Shown piece by piece: positions 18,113-25,325 of a stretch of 64,000 bases of DNA. Positions within the stretch are counted from its first letter, which is position 1. Every line of letters starts with the position of its first letter. The stretch covers positions 1,835,277 through 1,899,276 of the forward strand of contig NZ_CP060395.1 in assembly GCF_015840335.1 (NCBI RefSeq), written 5' to 3'. The position numbers and the translations under genes are program-made. This DNA is from Synechococcus sp. CBW1108. GTDB taxonomy: Bacteria > Cyanobacteriota > Cyanobacteriia > PCC-6307 > Cyanobiaceae. A model generated the notes under the pieces. The model was not told the DNA's origin. It did no database searches and was given only the letters and a program-made list of their open reading frames with translations.

Positions 18113-19916
18113 GTGTGGCCTCCCGGAGCCGGCCTGCAGGGGCAGGCTCCAAACCACCCCATGCTGCTGCGGTTAAGAGCTGCGGTAGTGAGCGATGGGG
18201 AAAAGGCGGCCTCGAGCTGTCAGGTGAGTGATGGGAAGATGAGCAACAGCGAATCGCCGCTGACGCATCGAAAAGTCTTCCAGATGCTGTCAAAACGGGT
18301 GCAGGTAGGCGGCACCCGGATCAGTGTGGACGTTACCTGCTTACGGTCCACGCGGCAGCCGGTGTTCAGGCGGCATGAGCCCATCACAGGCCTCGATGTG
18401 GAACGTGGGAACCTGGCATGGGGTGTAAAGGAAAAGCCACAAGTGGCCACAACCACGAGGGCGAATACCAAGACCCATGACAGGGGCGGATCAGCCCGTA
18501 GTAGTGATGAAGGAGCTGTAATGGCTCTGGAGCAAAGGGGCTGTGTTATCCCGTCCGGATCAACTCAACAACTGCCATTGGCAGGAGGTAGGAGATGAGC
18601 CCGGACAGGCCGCTACCGATCACCAAGGCGATGGTCTGGAAGGCCTATCAGCAGGTGAAACGGAATGGGAATGCGGCCGGCGTGGATGGTCAGAGCCTGG
18701 ATGACTTCGCCAAGGATCTGGAGAACAATCTCTATAGGCTATGGAATCGGATGGCATCCGGGAGTTACTTCCCGCCGCCGGTTCGGCGTGTTGAGATTCC
18801 CAAATCCAACGGCGGAGTTCGCCCTCTGGGCATTCCGACGGTGGCTGATCGCATCGCGCAGATGGTGGTCAAGCAGATGCTGGAGCCCCAGTTGGAGCCG
18901 ATCTTCGATCAGGACTCCTACGGCTACAGACCGGGCAAGTCGGCCCACCAGGCTGTGGAGAGCTGCCGTAAGCGCTGCTGGAAGTATGACTGGGTTGTGG
19001 ATCTCGATATCAAGGGGTTTTTCGATTCGATCGATCATGACCTCCTGATGCGGGCCATCCAGTTCCATACGTCCGAGCGCTGGGTTGTTCTGTATCTGCG
19101 GCGCTGGTTGGAGGCTCCGGTGGAATTGCCGGATGGGCGCCTTCAGCCCCGGACCAGTGGCACGCCTCAAGGCGGTGTCATTAGCCCGCTACTGGCCAAT
19201 CTGTTTCTGCACTACACGTTCGACAAATGGATGCGACGGAGTTTTCCACGCGTCCCGTTTGAGCGTTATGCAGACGATGTGATCTGTCACTGTCACTGCC
19301 GAGCTGAGGCTGAACGGCTCATGGATGCCCTGCAGGAGCGATTTACCTCCTGCGGGTTACAGCTGCATCCAGAGAAGACCAAAGTAGTCTATTGCAAGGA
19401 TAGCAGCCGCCGTGGTCAGTTCGATCAGATCCAGTTCACGTTTCTCGGCTTTTGCTTCCGACCACGTATGGCCAAGAACCGCTATGGGGAGATCTTTACG
19501 AGCTTCCTCCCAGCGGTTAGTCCGCAGGCGCTTAAGCGCATGCGAGAGAGGATCAGGAAAATGCATCTGCGTAGGCGGATGTTTTTGCCTTTGGAGGAGA
19601 TCGCCCGGCTCCTGAATCCGATCCTAGGGGGTTGGATTCAGTATTACGGACGTTTTTATCCAACCGAACTGAGGGCCAAGCTATTTGGCTATCTCAATGA
19701 GCACCTGAGCGCATGGCTGCGTCAGAAACACAGCCGGCTGTTGCGACATGACCGCCGCAGCCGGCAAGTTCTGGCGAGGATCGCTCAGGAGAGGCGGGAC
19801 CTTTTTGCTCACTGGCGTGGTGTTGATGTTGCGGCTGGATGACAGGAGCCGGATGACGCGAGAGTGTCACGTCCGGATCTGTGGGGGCCTCGGGGGGAAG
19901 TTCCCCGGGGCTACCC
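18113..19916 (+). mobile_element. group II intron with reverse transcriptase
   Basis: A 5' GTGTGG-like start at 18113 (bacterial group II introns begin GUGYG) is followed by about 480 gene-free bases that would be domains I-IV. Then come the reverse transcriptase gene, a recognisable domain V hairpin at 19846-19880 (GAGCCGGATGACGCGAGAG then TGTCACGTCCGGATC) and a domain VI-like stem ending near CTAC. The 3' end is uncertain by a few bases. The intron lies antisense to the IS66 transposase, so splicing could not restore tnpC mRNA. Confidence 0.82.
18595..19842 (+). CDS. ltrA: group II intron reverse transcriptase/maturase
   Basis: 415 aa. The RT domain shows GVRPLGIPTVADRIAQ, YGYRPGKSAHQA, VVDLDIKGFFDSID (catalytic Asp), SGTPQGGVISPLLAN and the active-site YADD in FERYADDVICH. 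A maturase domain X-like region follows (LLNPILGGWIQYYGRFYPTEL). No HNH endonuclease domain is present after it; the protein ends in a basic tail. AGGAGG-type bases lie just upstream of the ATG. It appears intact. Confidence 0.93.
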   Translation: MSPDRPLPITKAMVWKAYQQVKRNGNAAGVDGQSLDDFAKDLENNLYRLWNRMASGSYFPPPVRRVEIPKSNGGVRPLGIPTVADRIAQMVVKQMLEPQLEPIFDQDSYGYRPGKSAHQAVESCRKRCWKYDWVVDLDIKGFFDSIDHDLLMRAIQFHTSERWVVLYLRRWLEAPVELPDGRLQPRTSGTPQGGVISPLLANLFLHYTFDKWMRRSFPRVPFERYADDVICHCHCRAEAERLMDALQERFTSCGLQLHPEKTKVVYCKDSSRRGQFDQIQFTFLGFCFRPRMAKNRYGEIFTSFLPAVSPQALKRMRERIRKMHLRRRMFLPLEEIARLLNPILGGWIQYYGRFYPTELRAKLFGYLNEHLSAWLRQKHSRLLRHDRRSRQVLARIAQERRDLFAHWRGVDVAAG

Positions 19917-20185
19917 GGCGGCGTTGCCGGTGGGGGCGCCGGTCTCATCCACGTAAGCCACCGGTTGCTGACGGGCGGCCGCAAGCGCCTGGGCCATCGG
20001 TTCCGCCAATGCTGCGCTCAGGCGCTGGCGGACCCGTGCGATTGCCCCACAGCTAATTCCACTCCCACCAGCTGCTGGAGCAGGGCCTGGGTCTTGCTGA
20101 AACTCAAGTGGAAGGCACTGCCCAGCAGGCCCACCAGGGCACTGAGCCTGCCTGCGTCCCCCGCAGTGGTGTAATTCCCCTGGGC

Positions 20186-20212
20186 CTCAGCCCCGGCGTA
20201 GCCGGGGCTGAG
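20186..20212. promoter_or_regulatory. hairpin in the IS256 leader
   Basis: A 12-bp perfect stem, CTCAGCCCCGGC with its complement, has a three-base loop between the left end and the transposase start. Such leader hairpins can limit read-in transcription from outside promoters; here that role is inferred from position only. Confidence 0.5.
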
Positions 20213-20361
20213 CGTCCGCACCTCAAGCGATCGGCTCAGCGGCTGGCGTTGCAAGGGGCGGGGCACCCCGCGAATTCAGCGCCTCGGGCGCTGGATTCGT
20301 GGGGACCCCGGGTGGGCAGGCCCGTTTCCCTGGTTCGAGTACCACCTCAACCAGACGAACC

Positions 20362-21588
20362 ATGCCCAAGCACCATGCTGCCGTGCCTGAACTGGCGGCG
20401 CTACTCGATGGCAGCAGCGCCGGTGAGCTGATCCCCGAGCTGGCCCGCTACGGCCTGCAGCAGCTGATCGAACTGGAGGCCTCCGCTGTGGTCGGTGCCG
20501 ATCGCCATGAGCGCAGCGAGGAGCGGGTCAACCAACGCAATGGCTACCGGCCTCGCACCCTGACCACCCAGGTGGGGGATCTCGCCCTGCAGATCCCCAA
20601 ACTGCGAGCCGGCAGCTTCCTGCCCACGATCCTCGAGCCCCGCCGCAGGGTCGATCAGGCCCTGTACGCGGTGATCATGGAGGCCTACATCAGTGGCGTC
20701 TCGACCCGCAAGGTGGATTCCCTAGTGGCGGCGCTGGGTTCCCAGAGCGGCATCTCCAAGTCGCAGGTGAGCCGCATCTGTCAGGACATCGACCAGCAGG
20801 TGCAGGCGTTCCTGGGCCGGCCGCTGGAGAGCAGCAGCTACGCCTACGTCTACCTGGATGCCACCTACCTCAAGGGGCGCCTGGGCAAGGCCCAGCAGGT
20901 CTGCTCCCGCGCTGTCGTCGTCGCCATGGGGGTCAACGAGGACGGGCGCCGGGAGTTGCTGGGCCTCAAGGTGGGTAACAGTGAGAGCGAGCCCTTCTGG
21001 GCGGAGTTCATCTCCCACCTCAAAGAGCGGGGTCTGGGTGGCGTCAAGCTGGTGATCTCTGACGCCCACAGCGGCCTCACCAAGGCGATCCGCAGGCAAT
21101 TGCAGGGCTGCGTCTGGCAGCGCTGCCGGGTGCATTTTGCCCGCAACCTGCTGCAGTGTGTTCCCAGGGCTCACCAAGGCATGGTCACCGCTGCCCTGCG
21201 CAGCGTGTTCGCCCAAGAAACCGCTGAGGAGATCGAGTCGCGCTGGGATGATCTGGCGGCCTCGCTGGCGGAGCGCTTCCCCAAGGCCGCTGCGCTCATG
21301 CACGAGGCCAAGGAGGACGTGCTGGCTTTCCGCCACTTCCCCAAGGACCACTGGCGCAAGATCTGGAGCACCAACCTGCTGGAGCGGGTGAACGAGGAGA
21401 TCAAGCGCCGCACCAGGGTCGTGGGCATTTTTCCCAACGACCCTGCGATCATCCGCCTAGTCGGGGCGGTGTTGCTGGAGCAACACGAGCACTGGCAGCT
21501 GGAGGGCCGCCGCATGTTCTCCGCCGAGAGCATGGCGACCATCCCCGAACTGGGCGACACCCCTACCCTCCAGGCCGCCGGCGCCTGA
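20362..21588 (+). CDS. IS256-family (mutator type) transposase
   Basis: 408 aa from the ATG at 20362 (MPKHHAAVPELAALLDG). Mutator-type motifs are visible: RNGYRPRTLTTQVGDLALQIPKLR, YLDATYLKGR (catalytic D), VISDAHSGLTKAI (D), WQRCRVHFARNLL (the C-x2-H motif) and LERVNEEIKRRTRVVGIFPN (E). Length is normal for the family. The in-frame ATG at 20299 is less likely. It appears intact and functional. Confidence 0.95.
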   Translation: MPKHHAAVPELAALLDGSSAGELIPELARYGLQQLIELEASAVVGADRHERSEERVNQRNGYRPRTLTTQVGDLALQIPKLRAGSFLPTILEPRRRVDQALYAVIMEAYISGVSTRKVDSLVAALGSQSGISKSQVSRICQDIDQQVQAFLGRPLESSSYAYVYLDATYLKGRLGKAQQVCSRAVVVAMGVNEDGRRELLGLKVGNSESEPFWAEFISHLKERGLGGVKLVISDAHSGLTKAIRRQLQGCVWQRCRVHFARNLLQCVPRAHQGMVTAALRSVFAQETAEEIESRWDDLAASLAERFPKAAALMHEAKEDVLAFRHFPKDHWRKIWSTNLLERVNEEIKRRTRVVGIFPNDPAIIRLVGAVLLEQHEHWQLEGRRMFSAESMATIPELGDTPTLQAAGA

Positions 21589-22207
21589 GAGCTGCAGGAA
21601 ACAGGCCCCAGGTGATCGAGGCTGCAGCGCCTCTACAGGGCGCAGCGGTCTTGATCGCCGCCCGGGGGCCGGGGCAACAACCTGTAGCTGGTGCCAGCCA
21701 CTCCAGAACACAACACATCCGCGATCGGGCGAAAGACTTGACAAGTCAATCGCCCTTGATTCAAGGTGAAAAAACGAGGTGCATCTGCGCCTCCGGAATG
21801 ACAGCCCGTCATTCCACCCTGTTCACCCTCTGATCAGGGCATTCGGGCCTCGGGTTTTACACCACGCAAAGGGACGCGGTCCTGAGCCTTGGGCCGTAGT
21901 GACTGGCTTCCACATCAGCCGGCAACGTCGCGCAGGTGCTGGTGGAGCAGCAGGGGCACACCAGGCGATGCAACCGGTGCTCGATCACCAGCGGTGTGAT
22001 CGGTGGTATCTCAATCACCTGATGGCGCATGGGATCTGGATCCTCCCCCACTCCCTGCAGCAACGTGCCACAGCGGCGGCAGGCATCGGGGTGGTGTTCC
22101 ACCACCTCATCCACCCGCTCGATCGGCAGCAGTTCCGGCCCCGATCCGGGATGGCCCGGCTGGCCGCCCCGCTTGCGACCACTGCCCTTGCGCCGCTCTG
22201 GCGGCTT

Positions 22208-22290
22208 CTAGCCCGAAGGGCTTCCGCGCAGCGGTAAACCCAGACCATCACTGGAGGGAGGTTACTGCTGCGCAGAAGCCTTGCGGCTAG
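22208..22290. repeat. inverted pair of roughly 30-bp repeats within tnpC
   Basis: 22208-22238 (CTAGCCCGAAGGGCTTCCGC...) and the reverse complement of 22261-22290 (CTAGCCGCAAGGCTTCTGC...) are near-identical. Between them are 22 bases that still encode the IS66 residues around PPSSDG. Each copy adds stops or frameshifts to tnpC. A third, more diverged copy lies near 18027-18053. Confidence 0.7.
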
Positions 22291-22621
22291 GTGGAGTTGC
22301 GGGAGCTGCGACCAATCCGCTCCCGCAGGCTGGCCAGCTCGCTCGCCAGGGCGGTGAGTTGGCTGCGGAGCAGCTCAATCTCCTCATGCTGGGAAAGGAT
22401 CAGCTCTCTTGCACCAGCCGGCCAGGTCTCCCAGTCAGCTTCTGAAATTCCGGCCGGAGGTGTGCTCATCACAAGCAGTCTCTGCCTGAGATACAACCGG
22501 TAATAAAGCTGCCGTCAAGGGTTCAGCAGGGACAATGTTCGCACTGAGCCGTCCCGACCTCTGAACAGTTACAGTTCGGTCACCCACCTTAATCCCCGTG
22601 CTTTGCCTTGGTGGCCTTGTG

Positions 22622-22627
22622 ATTATA
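22622..22627 (-). promoter_or_regulatory. -10 hexamer upstream of the split RHH gene
   Basis: A perfect TATAAT on the minus strand lies about 40 bases before the GTG start at 22583. No convincing -35 is seen; the expected position falls in the C/G run at 22645-22661. Confidence 0.4.
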
Positions 22628-22644
22628 AGCGTAACCATTCCTTG

Positions 22645-22661
22645 CCCCCCCCGGGGGGGGG
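22645..22661. repeat. C8G9 palindromic homopolymer tract
   Basis: Eight C residues are followed by nine G residues and then an AT-only stretch. Self-complementary and prone to slippage, it sits in the promoter region of the interrupted RHH gene, where length changes could alter expression. Confidence 0.7.
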
Positions 22662-22748
22662 TAAATATATTTACAAACTATTGCAACAATGGCGCTCGTC
22701 TCCGCCTCGTGCGATGCATCTTCTGATCTGAGGAACCGCCTTCCCGCT

Positions 22749-22928
22749 TTACGGAAGATCTGCTTTCTTGGAGAGGATATCAGTCACCACCTCTGAGAGT
22801 GAGCGACCAGTGGCGCTCGCAATTGACTGGAGAGATTCAATGACCTCCTCGCTCAAATCAAGGTCAAGTCGTACAGGAAACAACTTGGGGTCAAGTCGGA
22901 AGGCGCTATCCGCTTCATCTTTTACCAT
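22749..22928 (-). CDS. RHH protein B (CopG-like)
   Basis: 59 aa: MVKDEADSAFRLDPKLFPVR, then LDLDLSEEVIESLQSIASATGRSLSEVVTDILSKKADLP. The pattern is a short beta strand (VRLDLDL) followed by two helices separated by GRSLS, typical of ribbon-helix-helix DNA-binding proteins and antitoxins. A frameshifted paralogue lies at 23358-23533. No toxin-like gene is adjacent. Stop and start agree with codon usage, and the neighbours on the same strand are other RHH genes. Confidence 0.72.
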   Translation of the reverse strand: MVKDEADSAFRLDPKLFPVRLDLDLSEEVIESLQSIASATGRSLSEVVTDILSKKADLP

Positions 22929-23045
22929 TTCAGATTTCTCTGTGAGGTGATGACATCGGTTTCAACCTACTCCATGATGCCCGGCAGATTCGTTGCGCCA
23001 CAAATGCTTTTATCCACAACGGTGGCAGTTAGGTGGCGGTAGTTC

Positions 23046-23225
23046 TTATCTGCCTTCAGCGGAGCGCTCCAGCAGGTAGGAGGCATAGTTGCTGAGCGAA
23101 CGCCCTTCATAGGCACTTGTCTCCACTAGATATTCATAGACTGACTTCGGGACTGTGATGGTGATCCGCTGGGGTTTTCTAAAGGCAACAGATTGCTTGT
23201 TGCCACCATTAATGTCGCTGTGCAT
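23046..23225 (-). CDS. RHH protein A (CopG-like)
   Basis: 59 aa from the ATG at 23225 (an ATG at 23249 adds MLLILTNP). AFRKPQRITITVPKSVYEYLVETSAYEGRSLSNYASYLLERS is a canonical RHH: strand RITITVP, helix, EGRSLSNYAS turn, helix. It is paralogous to the IS66-split protein A'. It probably acts as a dimeric DNA-binding repressor or antitoxin. It lies between the two B-type RHH genes, giving the order B'-A-B-A'. Confidence 0.72.
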   Translation of the reverse strand: MHSDINGGNKQSVAFRKPQRITITVPKSVYEYLVETSAYEGRSLSNYASYLLERSAEGR

Positions 23226-23357
23226 CGGGTTTGTGAGTATCAGCAGCACAAATATAATGAATCTCTGTAGCGATGCAACCCTTGAGGCGTGACCATTTAT
23301 ACTTATTTGCTTTCTTGGGCGTTTTCTGTAGAGTTCTTCGTTTTCGCAAAAACTCTT

Positions 23358-23533
23358 TTACGGTTCTAATGCTTTGGAGAGGATATCGGTTGCGACCACC
23401 GAGAAGGAGCGTCCTGATCCTTCTGCTGTTTTTTCATTTTCCCCGCGATATCACTTCTTAATTCCAGTTCTATGCGCTTGGGGAAGTTCTTAGGGTCTAA
23501 GTAGAAGGAGGTTGCTGTGTCGTCAGTGGTCAT
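23358..23533 (-). pseudogene. RHH protein B', frameshifted
   Basis: The start MTTDDTATSFYLDPKNFPKR with IELELRSDIAGKMKK aligns with protein B (MVKDEADSAFRLDPKLFPVR). After KKQQ the matching sequence continues in another frame as AEGSGRSFSVVATDILSKALEP and a stop, aligning with ATGRSLSEVVTDILSKKADLP. One frameshift near the middle inactivates it, unless there is a sequencing error. Confidence 0.7.
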
Positions 23534-23606
23534 TTCTGGTGTAAAAGCGTAAAATAGATACTAGGTCTCCCTGTCTGGTATTGCTTGATACTGATTCAAG
23601 GATGTT

Positions 23607-24636
23607 CTTGATTACCCAGCTCGCTCCGCGCACCGCGAGCCTGGGCCGTAGACTGGTACGCACATACCAGTTCAGTCATGGCGCGCAACGTCATCCAGTT
23701 CCAGAAAGGCCTTTCACTGCCTGACTTCCAGCGGCTCTACGGCACCGAGGTGCAATGTGAGGCTGCTTTGGAGAAGGCGCGCTGGCCCGGTGGGTTCCGC
23801 TGTCCCCGCTGCAATGGCCATGAGCATGGGCTGGTCTATGGCCGCAGGCTCAAGCGCTATCAGTGCCGCAGCTGCGGCCATCAGGCCACGCTCACGGCTG
23901 GCACGATCATGCAGGCCACGAAATTGCCTCTGACCACCTGGTTTCTGGCCTTTTACATGATCGGGCAGGCCAAAACAGGGATCTCCTCGCTGGAGCTCAG
24001 CCGCCACCTGGGCGTGAACTACGACACCGCCTGGCTGCTGCACCACAAGATTCTGCGGGCGATGGCTGATCGGGAGGAGGCTTACCTGCTGCGGGGAAAA
24101 GTCCAGATCGATGATTCCTACCTCGGCGGAGAACTGCCGGGCGGCAAGGCAGGTCGGGGTTCAGAGAACAAGATCCCCATCGTCGCGGCCGTCTCCTTGA
24201 ATGAGGCGGGCCGGCTGATTCACGCCAGGATCACAGCCGTGAGTGGCTTCAGCTCAGAGGCCATCGCTGAGTGGGCCAAGCGCCATCTGGCGCCCGGCAG
24301 TCAGGTGCTCTCCGATGGCCTGGCCTGCTTTCGTGCCGTGACCACGGCAGGCTGCAGCCATCACGCCATCGTCACCGGTGGGAAGCACCCAAACGACTTG
24401 CCGCAGTTCCGTTGGATCAACACCGTGCTGGGCAACCTCAAGACCGGCTTCAACGGCACCTTCCACGCTTTCAATTTCGACAAGTACGCCAGGCGCTACC
24501 TGGGCGGCTTCTGCTTCCGGTTCAACCGGCGCTTCTCGATGGTTGCGATGACTGATCGCATTGCCAATGCGGTCTGTTGCTGCATGCCCTGCACGGAGCG
24601 GGATCTCAGGGTTGCGGAGGCTTATGGGTAATCAAG
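23607..24636 (+). mobile_element. IS1595-family element
   Basis: 1030 bp with perfect 12-bp ends CTTGATTACCCA / TGGGTAATCAAG and an 8-bp duplication AGGATGTT at 23599-23606 and 24637-24644. One intact transposase gene, whose stop codon lies in the right inverted repeat. It inserted between the RHH cluster and the 24680-25257 gene pair. Confidence 0.93.
23678..24631 (+). CDS. IS1595-family (ISXO2-like) transposase
   Basis: 317 aa. An N-terminal zinc ribbon (CPRCNGHEHG...YQCRSCGHQATLTAGTIM) is followed by the ISXO2-like DDE domain: KVQIDDSYLGGE (D), SQVLSDGLACF (D) and a C-terminal HPNDLPQFRWINTVLGNLKT with FHAFNFDKYARRYLGGFCFRFNRR. The ATG at 23678 gives the full family length. It appears intact. 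Confidence 0.95.
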   Translation: MARNVIQFQKGLSLPDFQRLYGTEVQCEAALEKARWPGGFRCPRCNGHEHGLVYGRRLKRYQCRSCGHQATLTAGTIMQATKLPLTTWFLAFYMIGQAKTGISSLELSRHLGVNYDTAWLLHHKILRAMADREEAYLLRGKVQIDDSYLGGELPGGKAGRGSENKIPIVAAVSLNEAGRLIHARITAVSGFSSEAIAEWAKRHLAPGSQVLSDGLACFRAVTTAGCSHHAIVTGGKHPNDLPQFRWINTVLGNLKTGFNGTFHAFNFDKYARRYLGGFCFRFNRRFSMVAMTDRIANAVCCCMPCTERDLRVAEAYG

Positions 24637-24679
24637 AGGATGTTTAACTCTGCCTCGGAGACCCCCCAAAAAAATCTAC

Positions 24680-25057
24680 TCACTGAGAAATCATCAGGTA
24701 GTGAGTGCTAATCGGTTGTGCCCTCCCATCCCGTTGTGCCTGCCTCTGGAGACCCTTGATGGCATCCCGAACTTCGGGATCGTAGTCCCAACTGGTTCTT
24801 GACCGTGAGCGCAGAATCCATCCACCAGGGGCACGAACTCCAAATCGCAGTTCAGCATCGCCAAAGGTGCTTAGTAGTTCGGCGTCAATTACCTGCCTCT
24901 CCTGCTCCAGGGTCTTGATGGTGCCTGTGACATCTACCCGTCTGCTGAGAAGGGCATCAGGACTCAGATTTGCCTGATGGGGGAAGGGTTCTGGTCGTTC
25001 AGGAGGCAGGGTCTGGAGGACTCTGTGGAGTGCTTCTGGATCAATTGGTGGGGTCAT
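24680..25057 (-). CDS. hypothetical 125-aa protein paired with a small RHH-like gene
   Basis: Not recognised by name. LSRRVDVTGTIKTLEQERQVIDAELLSTFGDAELRFGV is probably helical; it is followed by a beta-rich GGWILRSRSRTSWDYDPEVRDAIKGLQ. This layout recalls small phage or plasmid proteins of cyanobacteria, but I cannot name a function. The start ATG overlaps the stop of the upstream gene by 4 bases, so they are translationally coupled. A partner role in a toxin-antitoxin pair is possible but unproven. Confidence 0.6.
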   Translation of the reverse strand: MTPPIDPEALHRVLQTLPPERPEPFPHQANLSPDALLSRRVDVTGTIKTLEQERQVIDAELLSTFGDAELRFGVRAPGGWILRSRSRTSWDYDPEVRDAIKGLQRQAQRDGRAQPISTHYLMISQ

Positions 25058-25257
25058 AAGAGATTATTGTCTTCAATTGCACCTTCTTCCACTAGTCGTG
25101 CGTAATAGAGGTCAATGGCGTCTTCCACGATTGCCGAGAGGGTGGTGGGTTGGTTGATGCGTCTACGGAATCCTTGGATCCGAGTCACCAGACCCATCGT
25201 TTCATTTGGCAAACGCACAGAGAATTGCTGAGGGGCGTCTGGATGCTCGTGTGCCAT
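25054..25257 (-). CDS. small RHH-like protein C
   Basis: 67 aa from the ATG at 25257 (MAHEHPDAPQQFSVRLPNE); an ATG at 25305 is also in frame. The pattern is strand QFSVRLP, helix TMGLVTRIQGFRRRI, a loop with TTLSAIVE and a second helix DAIDLYYARL, consistent with a ribbon-helix-helix fold. It precedes and overlaps the 125-aa gene by ATGA. It is more distant from the A and B proteins. Confidence 0.55.
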   Translation of the reverse strand: MAHEHPDAPQQFSVRLPNETMGLVTRIQGFRRRINQPTTLSAIVEDAIDLYYARLVEEGAIEDNNLL

Positions 25258-25325
25258 TTCTGCTGTGGCGTGTGGTTTGATTCTGGCGGGGAAGACCACC
25301 AGCACCGGCAGAGATAAGGAAGCGC

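Larger units (their letters stand above)
20150..21881 (+). mobile_element. IS256-family element
   Basis: 1732 bp. The inverted ends GCCTGCGTCCC...GTGGTGTAA and, read inward from the right, GACCGCGTCCC...GTGGTGTAA match over about 25 bases. An 8-bp duplication CTGAGCCT lies at 20142-20149 and 21882-21889. Removal rejoins tnpC as HYGPRLSALVG. About 290 bases after the transposase hold no gene but include a GGAATGAC/GTCATTCC hairpin near 21795. Confidence 0.92.
14555..22469 (-). pseudogene. tnpC: IS66 transposase TnpC in four pieces
   Basis: Pieces in coding order are 22469-21882, 20149-about 19917, about 18026-17513 and 14780-14555. The first gives MSTPPAGISEADWETWPAG, a helical N-terminus and the zinc-finger domain (HHPDACRRCG, VCPCCSTSTC). 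The second begins SALVGLLGSAFHLSFSKTQ and holds AYVDETG with the first catalytic Asp. The third has GNNPTGKRSWQW and VVSDRFSSYNHL. The fourth has EPTNNAAERALRQSVIQRK with the catalytic Glu. Junctions across IS256 (YGPRL/SALVG) and IS21 (ENEGIEP/TNNAAER) rejoin exactly. Further damage includes two roughly 30-bp insertions near 22208-22290 and one missing G near 20045. Confidence 0.9.
14457..22572 (-). mobile_element. IS66-family element carrying three nested insertions
   Basis: The ends are imperfect inverted repeats: left GTAAGCATTCAGGGG then TCGGGACG, right (read inward) GTAACTGTTCAGAGG then TCGGGACG. GTAA ends are typical of IS66. An 8-bp target duplication AGTTCGGT lies at 14449-14456 and 22573-22580. 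Subtracting IS21 (14781-17512), the group II intron with passenger (about 18027-19916) and IS256 (20150-21881) leaves about 1.75 kb, the size of a tnpC-only IS66. It interrupts an RHH gene. Confidence 0.92.
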
